Part shown: piece after piece, positions 1 to 10,056 of the stretch
Position numbering within the stretch: the stretch's first letter is position 1
Layout of the letters: the number at the start of each line of letters is the position of its first letter
NCBI RefSeq assembly: GCF_040054535.1
Contig: NC_090783.1
Span: 6,282,001-6,346,000, forward strand
Reading direction: 5' to 3'
Source of the DNA: Antennarius striatus
Lineage: Eukaryota > Chordata > Actinopteri > Lophiiformes > Antennariidae
DNA length: 64,000 nucleotides
The notes under the pieces: generated by a model
The model's input: only the letters and a program-made list of their open reading frames with translations
What the model was told of the DNA's origin: nothing
The model's database searches: none
Position numbers and translations under genes: made by a program

Positions 1-1726
1 TATACCTTAATAAGATTTCACGGTATCAGGGGCTTCAGGGTGTCTATAATGGCGTCATGACAAAAGCACTGCGGGGGCATTTTTTTTTTTTTTTTACATA
101 TGAATGATATGTTGAGGTGTATTGATTCAAATGACTTGTAAAATCCTCACCAAACTGTCACTTGCCCTGTTTTTTTTTTTTTTTTTTTAAGAAAAGTGGA
201 TGTTTCAAATGTGACACTCTTCTTTACTCTCCACGGATCTTTTTTTTTTTTTTTTGCCCTCAATCTTCCCCTTCCTCTCTCTTCCCCGTGAGTCTGGTAG
301 CATCCTGTTGTTCCGCTTCCTTTCGGCGGCAGGAAAACCCGGGCAGATGTGACAAATCTGGTCTTACGTGAAAATCGCCCCAACCAGACAAAGGTTTTCC
401 ACTTGATTGATTCCTGACCCAGTGGCTCTCTCTCTGAACCCAAAATTGGACTGCTTTTCTTCCCCCCCCCCCCCTTCTCGCCACACTCAGTTTTCAAAGC
501 GCAAAGAGAGCGAGCTCTAAAAAGGACTTTATCTCTGATCCAATAATTAGCAGCGCCTAGCCGCAGCGGGATGGACACCCTCGCTGATTCTCAGTGACAG
601 CCTTAAACTAATATGCATAATACCAAGGATACTGCCACAACTCCCCAAGCCCTCAATTTATGCAGATCCCAAAGAGCTGGATTGAGGTTAGTTTGGCGTT
701 AGGCGCTGAAAACATCTTTAAATGAACTCGTTTGTCTGCTTCGTTTCATTGGCCCAACCTCTAACCCATCAAGACAAATCTGAAGAGGAGTTTGTTAATA
801 AGCTGAATTTGATGGCACATTTTCATGTGTGGTTTATATTTGTAGCGCTCGTGCAGTCGGCTTAACAAATGGGAAATGTTTTTTTAATGTCGTTGGATTT
901 GGCCGAGAGAAAACTGACTTAAAGCGTGTTCGTGTTTCAGTCTGTGAGGCCAACCAGGAGCTGCAGCCAGGCTGCCTTTTTAAAAAAAAAATTTTCTTAC
1001 GACTTTGTCATTACTTTTCTTTTGTTATCTTCAACATGTCAAGCAGCCCTAAAAGTCACCATCCTGACACCGTCTTCTCCTCATCATCTCAGCTCTCTTC
1101 TTCCTACCCTGACTGCAAAAGTCTCAGACTCACGCCGCCTTCCCCTCGCTCGTCCTGCTCCCTTCTTTATTTAGTTTCTCTCCCTCCCGCTTCCTCTGGC
1201 GCTGTTATCCTTTTGTCTGACTAAGCCTGCTGATTCACAGCCTTTGAGATAGTTATCTGTCCGAGACACACATACGTGCCCTGGAGGCTCTCTTCCTAGT
1301 TTCAGCCACTGCGCATTTTTTTCACACGGGGGAGACACTCTTAACAAAGGAGGGTCTTTTAATCCAGCCGGCGAGGGCCGTTGGAGTTGCAATCACTTGA
1401 AAACTGCCATAAAATTACCCCTGAGTCATCTCGCTGAGGCTTTTGTAAAGGTTTGAGTGGAGATCTGTTTCACGTGATCCAGGATATACCATTAAATAAG
1501 ATCCTTTACAACTATTAAAGGCTGGGAGGTACATTCAGGGTCATTCCTAACAAAGTCTTACTCCAGAAACTCTGAAATCAAAAAGTTTGGCTGAAGCACC
1601 TCTGGTGGGCATCCTTTATGCTCCTCGACTCCCATCAATCGTTCCCTGGCTGCCCTCCTTTTGACATGTGCAGCCAAAAGTTAGCTGTCAAGACTTTTGA
1701 TGAGCGTGGAGGCAGGAAGAGGGAGG

Positions 1727-1751
1727 GTGTGTGTGTGTGTGTGTGTGTGTT
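1727..1751. repeat. (GT)n microsatellite, about 12 units
   Basis: A short uninterrupted GT array in the lef1 intron. Confidence 0.95.
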
Positions 1752-2560
1752 AGTGGATGGAGGATAAAGAAAAGGGCCAGAAGAAAATCCCTATCCTCCT
1801 GAGTTCCACATTACCCGTTTTGACTCGACTGCCACTTCATCCTTCTGTCTCCATCCCCTCATTTCCTTCCCTCTCCTCTCTTTTCAGTCATTGTCTCTCA
1901 TCCTCTCTCTCCCAGACCCCCATCAGTCTTTGCATATTTCTGTCTCGCACACACAAATACCGCATCTTAGCATCCAGCCAGACACCCCAGCTGCAATTAG
2001 GCAAGATTCAGCATCTGCTTTTTTTTTTTTTTTGTTCCCCCTCCCCAATTCTTTTCAATTTGGCGCTGAGCCTCCAGGCCACAGCAGCACAGCCCAGTGC
2101 CTCCACACCCCACCCTATTAGTGGCACGGGATAATTGGGCAAGGGAGAGGGGAAAAAAAAAAAAAAAACCTTCTTGGTTTCCGAGCAGCACTCAAAAGAT
2201 GAGGGGATATATTTAAAACTGTACCACGACACACAATGTACAAAAAGAACAGAAAATGGTTTAAGCGTTGGGGGATAAAAGAGACAGATTTTGGGATTAA
2301 ATCAGAACAACGCCCTGTCTAATGTTTCTGTTGGTCCGGAATGGAATCGGAAATGTTCTCCCCTCCCTCCTCCGTCCGTCCCGTCTCTCGTTCCCCCCTG
2401 ACCTCTACAAAGCCTCCTCTGTGAAGAAAAAAAAACTACCCGTTCAGTCTGTGGACCTCCAGAGGGTAGCAGTCTGTCAGACCTGATGTAATTTAAGTTT
2501 GAATGTGTGCTTTTAGCTCCAACGTACAAATCTTTCATTCCGACATTCTTATCTTACAAA

Positions 2561-2602
2561 TTAAAGTGTCAAATAAGCTGGTAACCTTATTTGACACTTT
2601 AA
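2561..2602. repeat. Perfect 17-bp inverted repeat, 8-base loop
   Basis: TTAAAGTGTCAAATAAG (2561-2577) and its exact reverse complement CTTATTTGACACTTTAA (2586-2602) are separated by CTGGTAAC. It lies in the lef1 intron, 19 bases before a (TG)n(G)n tract. Confidence 0.95.
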
Positions 2603-2620
2603 AGAGGAGCGAGTACTAAG

Positions 2621-2653
2621 TGTGTGTGTGTGTGTGTGGGGGGGGGGGGGGGG
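2621..2653. repeat. Compound (TG)n(G)n tract
   Basis: About nine TG units run into 16 consecutive G. The G run could form intermolecular or slipped quadruplex structure. It lies just after the 17-bp hairpin. Confidence 0.95.
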
Positions 2654-2856
2654 TCTTACCCTCTTAAAGGTCTGATTCCATGTGAGAAAACACTGATATA
2701 GTGATCCCATTGTTTAGACTGGGGCTTTGAGATGTGTTTTGATTGAGTCACGGGGCCATTGTGTTGCGGTGGGGGCCAGCTGCAGTAACAGTATGAGGGT
2801 CCAGTCTCCTCTTTGTGATGTCTTCTCCGCTTCCTCCCCTTTCGCTCGATGTCTGC

Positions 2857-2865
2857 CCCCCCCCC

Positions 2866-2896
<31 letters not shown>
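2857..2896. repeat. Compound (C)n(CA)n tract
   Basis: A run of about 13 C is followed directly by about 14 CA units in the lef1 intron. Confidence 0.95.
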
Positions 2897-2899
<3 letters not shown>

Positions 2900-3000
2900 T
2901 TCACCCCTGTGGCTCCTGAAGGCACTGCAGCCCTTCATACGAAGAAGCGGAGATATGTGACCTTCACCAGACGCTTATCTCTGGCTGATAGCCCCACCCC

Positions 3001-3001
<1 letters not shown>

Positions 3002-3062
<61 letters not shown>
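3002..3062. repeat. (CA)n microsatellite, about 30 units
   Basis: Uninterrupted CA dinucleotides in the lef1 intron, flanked by C-rich DNA. Confidence 0.97.
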
Positions 3063-3065
<3 letters not shown>

Positions 3066-5243
3066 CCCTCAGGTAACACGTGGGCGCAGACAGGAAGACG
3101 TTGGGCCTGAAGGAAGTGTGTTTGTTTTCATTTCATTCAAGTCAATCTGGCCATTGTTAAACGGGGACTAAAGCCAGCCCACCCCCCCGTGCCATCTTTA
3201 TTTTTTTATTTTTTTTAAACATTTTTCACCCATTTTCTATCTATTAACCCCTCGCTTTCCTTTGCCCCACCTCCTCTTCCTGCTCCAATGTCCCAATGAG
3301 GAATATGAGTACGGGTGGAGGCCTTTGAAGCCAGACCACAGCAGAGAGAGCAGTCACCAACCCCCACCCCACCCCTTTTCCCCACCATCCCCTAACATCC
3401 CCCCAGCGATGTCGCCCTCAGATGTGGGCGACGGCTCCCTCCCACACCCTCTGGTTCTCACCTGCACATACCTGAGGTTTGAGGATTTACCCCTTCCCTT
3501 TCCCCTTTTGACCACAGCTACACCCCACCCTCAACAACTCTCCCACCATTTAGCATCGGTGCTGTCCTCCCCCTCCTCGTTTTTCTCTTTGACTCTGCCC
3601 CCACCACCACCCAATCCTCCTGACAGACTTCTTAGTTTCTGATATCCCCTCCTGGAAAAGCTCCAACATCCCCTGAGCCTCCCTTTTGATTGGAGGTTAA
3701 AAAATTCAAAGGGGCGATTTCTGTTATGTTGGATGTCCCTGAGTCAAGGAAAATTTTGGACAATTACTTAGTAGAGCTCACACCTCGGTCGTATTTGACT
3801 GAAGTGATGGGCTGATGGGACAGAGGGTTGGTTCTCTGTCTTTGCTGTAGTTTCATTATTCATCTCCGTCTGAGAGACAGCGATTGAAATGTTAGTTCCA
3901 TGTCTGTCAGAACAAAAAAATGGTTAAATTAAGATCGGTGGTGGTTCATTGACTCGTCCACATTTGGATCGATGTGCAACAATGCGGGTAGTTGAAGTCA
4001 TTTTCAAACAGAAAAACATTTGGTATTTTAAGATTTTTTTTGTTTTACTACAACTTCTAACTTGTTTTTTTTTTTTTTTTAAATGTTCAGTTGCCCCGAG
4101 CGTGGGTTTTACCCCTAGATGCGGTGACCAATCGTCACACATCTTTCCTAATTTGCAGGACTATCCAAATTTCTGCTCTTCTTCTTCTCCATGTTCAAGT
4201 TTTTGCATCTCAGCCGATTTCTAGAGACGGACTCTCAAAACTTTTGGCGTATTTTTAGAGTAATTTGTCAGTGGTGTTTTTCTTTTTAATGGCACCAAAA
4301 GAAACCCCAGAGCTGTGTGTAGGGCGATAGGCAGCTGAGGAGACGGGTGGGTTCGGTGGGTTTTGAGGTTAGGGGGCTACGAGGCGGGCCGGCCCCAGCT
4401 GTGGGCGCTTTGATTTAAGCCTGGGAGGTGAAAGCTGTGATTGAGACGCGAGGTTGCTCTAGTTATCTTAACCTCCCACACTTCAAACGCCAGGCGAGAG
4501 CTCGTCCAACTCCTTCCCCTCCTCCGTCCTGGACGGGGAACGGAATTGGTGGTGGTGGTGGGGGGGGGGGGGGCAACGAGGGAAACTAAACCTTTGCTAG
4601 CCTTCCGAAACAGAAGAGCTTTTCATTTCCTGCAAAAAAGTCCAGCCGGCATTCCTGAGCAGTAATGTAGAGGGAGGTGAGGTGGTGAGGGGGGGGGGAG
4701 GCAGGGTCAAGTTGCTCCTGAATCCCAGTGTTTGTGTCGGCTGGACCTTGTGAAAAGATGGCCTGGTGCCCCCCCACCCCCCCACCCTGCAACCAACCAC
4801 CACGCAAATACACACCCCTGCTGTTACAGGCAACCTTTTTTTTTTTTTTTTGTGGAACTTGTACACACTCATACGCTCCTCACCCACCATCAGCCCCTCA
4901 GGCCTCTTCCCCAGGCAGGAAGGCCAGAGCTTTTCATGTCTGTGGTGGTGGTGGGGGTGGGGTGTGTGTGTTGTGGGGGGGGTAATGCTCCCCAGGAAAC
5001 AGAGTGCAGCGTCGGGCGTGCAAGGCTCACTTTGAGATCCTGGGATGAAAAGAGGGCGGGTGGCAGAGGTAAATAAAAGCGACAGGGGCTCTCTCTCTCT
5101 CTTTCACCCCCCCCCCACCCCCACCCCAGTGCTGGACTCCTTTCTGTTTCTGCTCTCTGCAGCTCAGGGTCAGCTTTCCTTTGGAAAGGTGGCCTCTGTC
5201 CTGTTCCCTTCTATCCACATGTGGTAAAGTAGTATGCAGGGTG

Positions 5244-5352
<109 letters not shown>

Positions 5353-6332
5353 AAGATGCAGCAAGGAGCCGGGCTCAACTCACTCCTCTCCCATGAAAAA
5401 AACCACACTCTCGGCTCGAGGGAAAAGCAGACCAGCGCCGCTTCTTTTCCTTTTTCTCCCCACCGAGCGTCCATCTCTCCCGTCAGAGGAGGCGCCCATC
5501 CACCTCTTGTCTCTGCCTCTCCACTTTGATCACAGATTCTATTTGATGCTACTCGCGTCTAAAATATCTCGTGGCTTGTCAATAAGCGTAGCTAACTGTT
5601 ATGTTAGCTCAAGCACAGATCACAAGAGGGAAAAGAACTCTTTTGCACATTTGACAATTTCCTTGTCGGAATGAGAGTCCCGTTTCATGTGTGGGGGGAG
5701 ATTGAGCAGTCAGGTATCCTTTAATACCAATTCTTTACCCCGAACCTTATAGAGTTTCCATGAACTTAGTTACTTCCAACCAAATTGGGTCATTGTGGTG
5801 ATTCTGAGAATTTCATTGCCTTGTTTTCCCCAACGCCCACCTGCAGAGGTAGCCTAAATGTCAAGCAGAAGCTATGCGATTGGTCACTCATCTCCAGAGG
5901 GCCAGGAGGAGGATTGAGTCAGTCAGGGGAGGGCAAAGAAGAGCGCAGCGCTGCCAGCTGGGTCACGGCAACCCCCCATTTTAGATGAGATCAAAGCCAG
6001 GCCGGCCCACATCCTGTCGGTGACCTATAACCCCTCTGTAGTTCAGCGCTTTGTTCAGCGTCGCTGCAAAGGCTTTTAAACAAGTCGCTGTAACGCTACG
6101 GAAACAAAAGAAAGAACGATTCAATCTGGACAGCAGGGATGGAGTTTGTCAGAATCGGGTGGCGTTTGGTGAAGAACCATCTCCAGTCTGGTTGGTGTTA
6201 ATTCTGACACCCATCGGGCCCATGTTTTAGGGTGTTCTCCTTCAATGGTGACCAATGTAGTTATTTCACCATCAATGCAGAGGTTAATCCATATCTTTTC
6301 TCCCCCCCCCCCCATTTTTTGTTTTTCTTCAG

Positions 6333-6412
6333 GTGGAAAACGTAGCAATTTCTCCACATGCAAAGCGAAGGCAGCAGCTACAGGCCCTCTGCTCGAGATG
6401 GAGGCCTGTTAG
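6333..6412 (+). CDS. lef1: Terminal coding exon of a TCF/LEF transcription factor (lef1), partial gene
   Basis: The exon follows a clear acceptor (pyrimidine tract ending TTCTTCAG at 6332). Read with two bases left over from the previous exon, it encodes a 25-residue tail starting GKRSNFSTCKAKAAA and ending GPLLEMEAC before TAG at 6410-6412. That tail matches the alternative C-terminus I know from the TCF/LEF family (CKAKAA...GPLLEMEAC), downstream of the HMG box. LEF1 binds Wnt-responsive DNA with beta-catenin in the nucleus. The neighbours hadh, cyp2u1, sgms2 and papss1 match the LEF1 locus rather than TCF7, TCF7L1 or TCF7L2. As I recall, the main LEF1 isoform stops in a small preceding exon (ending TAAYI), in which case this exon would be 3' UTR in that isoform and coding only when that exon is skipped. 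The DNA-binding exons are outside the window. Confidence 0.72.
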
Positions 6413-7855
6413 ATTCCATGAAGACCTTTAAATCTCCAAACCGAAGCCTCTAATCGCCAGAGGAACCCCCCCACCACCACCACCACCACCCTTACCCCCG
6501 ATCTACTCTGAAACATAACCACCCGTTCCTTTCCATCCCTCCCCCTCCTCCCCACCCCCTCTCACATGGCACCACCACAACCAAAAAAACAAAAACAAAA
6601 CACTTCACTGTTTGACTCTGCTCCCTTCACGAAGGCGCCTGCTGTAGAGACACTGAACTGACCAAGACAATCACGATCGGTCGGAGCTCACGTACGCAAC
6701 CATTCCTCACCGAGAAACATCATTATGTCATCTGCGTTTCGTCAGTTTTCTTCACAATCAGCTTTACAGCAATCTATGGCACTGCACTGAAAAAAAAAAC
6801 AAAACAGCATCGTAAAGTTCTCCACTGCAATGCCCAAACACTCCAAACGAGTGTTATTTTAAGTTACTGTAATTTATTTGCCACCTTGGTTTCTTTTGTA
6901 CAGTTCACCAAGTTGGGATTCGGCCTCTCAACACCTCTGCCGCCCCACTTCCTGTCTTGCTTTCTCTCCCTTTTTCGAGACCATTTGGGGGTTTTCCCGC
7001 TTCGACCAAACACCTCTTTCAAGACTGCACTAAGGAAGATGGAGGGATTTCATCTCGTCCAAGAAACATCCTCAAGATGCCATTTTAGTTGGTTGCCGAC
7101 CAGTTGGTGCAACAAAGGATCAATAATTTGATTTGCTTTTTTTTTCTTTTTTTTTTTTGAAATAATTTTAGACAGACTTTTATTTTGCTTTTTTGTATCT
7201 TGAACCCTTGTTTCATTTTCTTGGTGTATATTTTAGTGTTTTTATTTTTAATATTGTTTTTTTTATATAGTGGTATATATAAAAATAAGCTTTGGACAAA
7301 GGAAAGCCATTTTTCTTGTTGAAGCGTCTTGCAGAAAAATTGAAACTTAAGGCTTCTTTTGATAACTATTTGTAACAAATAGTGACCTCAAGTCTTGCTC
7401 AGATGTAAAATAATGCTCATTGTGTGTACTTTTTAAAACTGTCAGGATATGTCAATTTTCTTGGTATTTTTGCAGGCAACAATAGGACAAAGGCGGGAGT
7501 AATAGCTCAGAGGCCTATATTTTATTGTTCTAAAACATGACAAATGAAGCAGATATATATATTTACCCCAGCACTTGGCAGTCTCTCTTTTATTGCAATG
7601 GACCTTTGTCTTTTCTCTCTAGTAGCTAATAGTGTGGTCTTTTGCCATGTTGTTTATTCCATGCAAGCATTTCTGTAATATTTTTGATTTTAATGTTCTA
7701 TTTTAGTATTACATGATGACTTCCTTCTTTTTAATCATGTTTTGGGTCACTCATCTTGGTATAGCACTTTGCTTCCCAAGTGGTTATATTTGAACTGTTT
7801 TTTTGTTTTGTTTGTTTTTTTGGTAAGAAAAATAAAAAGGCACCATTGGCTCATT
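6413..7855 (+). other. lef1: lef1 3' UTR
   Basis: This is the sequence from the TAG of the terminal exon to just beyond an AATAAA signal at 7831-7836. It is increasingly T- and AT-rich toward the end, carries no credible reading frame, and contains a CCA-repeat tract near 6470-6490 and T-rich tracts near 7136-7160. A UTR of about 1.4 kb is reasonable for a LEF1 transcript. The end is inferred from the poly(A) signal; an additional site could exist upstream or downstream. Confidence 0.55.
7831..7836 (+). promoter_or_regulatory. lef1: Polyadenylation signal AATAAA for lef1
   Basis: Canonical AATAAA on the + strand, about 1.4 kb after the lef1 stop codon and followed within about 35 bases by a GT-rich element (CGTGTGGT). 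It is the last canonical signal before the repeat-bearing spacer to hadh. Confidence 0.5.
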
Positions 7856-7992
7856 TGATCACTCGTGTGGTAGAAAGACCAGTGGCAGAGGTAACAGTGT
7901 GTGTCCTTCTTGAAGATTTTAATCTCACTATGACTGGTTGTTACAGATATACAGTACTGAACATATTGGTGTAAAAGTAATTGGAACACTTT

Positions 7993-7997
<5 letters not shown>

Positions 7998-8026
<29 letters not shown>
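7998..8026. repeat. (CA)n microsatellite
   Basis: About 14 uninterrupted CA units just downstream of the lef1 3' UTR. Confidence 0.95.
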
Positions 8027-8033
<7 letters not shown>

Positions 8034-8129
8034 AAACCTTCATCCAAATACAATGTCTTGTCAATTGGATAGGAAATTCAGGGTGCAATGCATTCTTTCA
8101 ATATATAAATGTCCGCTATTCAATCTGAA

Positions 8130-9028
8130 TACAGTTATACCTCAGCATACATTCTTTTGAGTTACGTTCTCAATTATACATTGGTTTTAAAAAAAACAAA
8201 AAAATGTAAATCAAATTTACATCATTTTACTCCACTATACGTCAGTCCACCTCAAATTGTAAAATATTAAACTATTAAAAACGCTTTCCTGTAAATAATA
8301 AATTAGCCTGTAGCATCCCAGTGACCCACAATGTAAAAAAACAAAAAACAAAACGCCTGAAGACAACACTCTTGACATTTTTTCTGTACTATATGTCTTT
8401 CTGCAACAAATATGGAATCGTTGAATCATTAGTACAATAAGAATAAAAAGATGTACATCATTAGCCTGGAAGAAGCGGCTGAAGCTAAGACGGCGACCTA
8501 CAAGACTGCCACGATTTTTCAGTACTGTATTAAAAACAAGTTAACTGCAAGCTTAAAATATTCATTTTCTGCCACTTCATCCGCCATGGCGGGTCACGGG
8601 GAGCTGGAGCCTATATCTGCTGGCATAGGGTGGGAGGCGGGGGACACTCCGGGCACTACGCCACTGCGCCGCGGATCCACACACAAGGACAAACAACCGT
8701 GCACACACACTCATTCCTACCCTACGGGCAATTTGGGACCGGCCAATCAACCTGAAGCGCATGCTTTTGGAGGTGGGAGGAAGCCGGAGAACCCGTAGAG
8801 AACCCACGCAGACAAGGGGGGAACATGCGAACTCCGCACAGAGCGGGACTTGAACCCGGATATCAACCAAATACTATTGAAAATACATTTCTAAATGAAG
8901 TACAGTCCGGAACTGTGAATGGTTATCTTCATTTCAGACTGGAGACAAGTTAATTCGATTTATGTCGTTTTTCGACTTACGTTGCGTCTCCTGGAACGAA
9001 TTAATGAAATAAGCCGAGGTCAACTGTA
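8130..9028. mobile_element. Tc1/mariner-like MITE with a second repeat inside
   Basis: The ends form an imperfect inverted repeat. The left end reads TACAGTTATACCTCAGCATA and the right end, reverse-complemented, reads TACAGTTGACCTCGGCTTA, both at TA dinucleotides as expected for Tc1/mariner insertion. Further in, both arms carry related ACTTACG/AGTTACG blocks, typical of mariner MITEs. There is no transposase frame, so it is non-autonomous. The interior is enlarged by another dispersed repeat at about 8563-8870. The class is inferred from the ends only. Confidence 0.55.
8563..8870 (+). repeat. Common teleost dispersed repeat nested in the MITE
   Basis: This is a GC-rich block in AT-rich surroundings. 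It has the signature phrases of a repeat found very widely in fish genomes: GGAGCTGGAGCCTAT near the start, CCAATCAACCTGAAGC in the middle, then GGAGGTGGGAGGAAGCCGGAG, AACCCACGCAGACA and GAACATGCGAACTCCGCACA. I recognise the repeat but cannot name its class with certainty. The frames across it are not conserved coding sequence. The annotated limits are approximate. Confidence 0.65.
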
Positions 9029-9848
9029 CCTGTATTGATTCTAAGTCTTTTCTCAGTATAACAGCTCCCCCTAGTGTCTATTTAGGGTAAATAAACTAAA
9101 TGGCAAGACGCATTAATCCCACTGTGTAATCATGGAAGAGTATCTGACAAATGATTCCTCTCATCTATCCAGTCAATTTGTCTTCATATATGTTTGTGTT
9201 CTGCTTGCATTTTACTTTACTTGACTGTTCATGTCCAATATTGTATTAATACACATATGCATAATGTTTAGTTGCTGATTCTGGATTTCTTAAATGAGGG
9301 CCTTAAATTTTTCATTTCTAATACTTTTTTTTGTGTTGTAGCAGTGTTACTTGCTGAATACAGAGCATTCTTAATATGAATGTAATATCTGGTAGGAACT
9401 TTAAACGACCTTAAATTTTATATGATTCCCACGTCAGTACACAAACAGGTTTTTCCTTAGCTGGATATTTAAGCAGCAGTGGGGGGGCCATGACACAAAG
9501 ACAATTTTGTTTGCTTAGAACCCAACATCACTTTCAGGCATCTACTGGATTGGTCAAACTCAGTTGAAGCTTCAAATAAACCATGCCATGGTAGTAATAT
9601 CCCATTAGCAGTAGCAATAAATACTTGAAAAATGTTTTATGAGGATGGACTCATGCATCACCTCATGATCCAAGATCAAGAAACAGTAAAATAAAAAGGA
9701 AGCCTTAGGCCACATTAACAAAAACTTCCATGACATTTAAACACTATTGCTGTTGTTGAACGGCTGCCAGTAGAGGCATTGAGGTTTTAAGCACAATAGA
9801 CACTGGCTGTTTCACTCCTCTGACAAATACAGACAAGTATTTAAAATA

Positions 9849-9854
9849 TTTATT
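9849..9854 (-). promoter_or_regulatory. hadh: Polyadenylation signal AATAAA for hadh
   Basis: TTTATT on the + strand reads AATAAA on the gene strand, about 200 bases after the hadh stop codon. The interval 9855-10056 is the inferred hadh 3' UTR. Confidence 0.6.
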
Positions 9855-10056
9855 TAATCTGATTCCATCTCTTCACACAGGAGCACAAAGATATGGTCCA
9901 TGAGAAAATGGAACAACAGACAAAAGTCTACCTATAACTTAGAGGTCACAGGCACTTCATAAGTTCCAAGTTTCCATTGCTGATCAACCTTTGTTGGGTG
10001 GCTTATTTCACAAGTTGAAGTCTATCTTTAGAAAACTAGCAACTCTAAAATTTAAA

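Noticed and set aside
2714-3076. Frames with His-Thr, Cys-Val or proline runs around the CA repeats
   Set aside because: These are direct translations of microsatellite and C-rich tracts, with no conserved flanking protein.
3262-3642. Proline-rich 126-codon frame in the lef1 intron
   Set aside because: It could have been a TCF/LEF proline-rich region, but nothing matches family motifs and there is no supporting splice pattern. Its composition comes from C-rich DNA.
8563-8870. Possible tRNA gene, because of a GGACTTGAACCCGGA-like sequence near the end
   Set aside because: It is part of the common dispersed fish repeat. No cloverleaf arms or A box could be placed.
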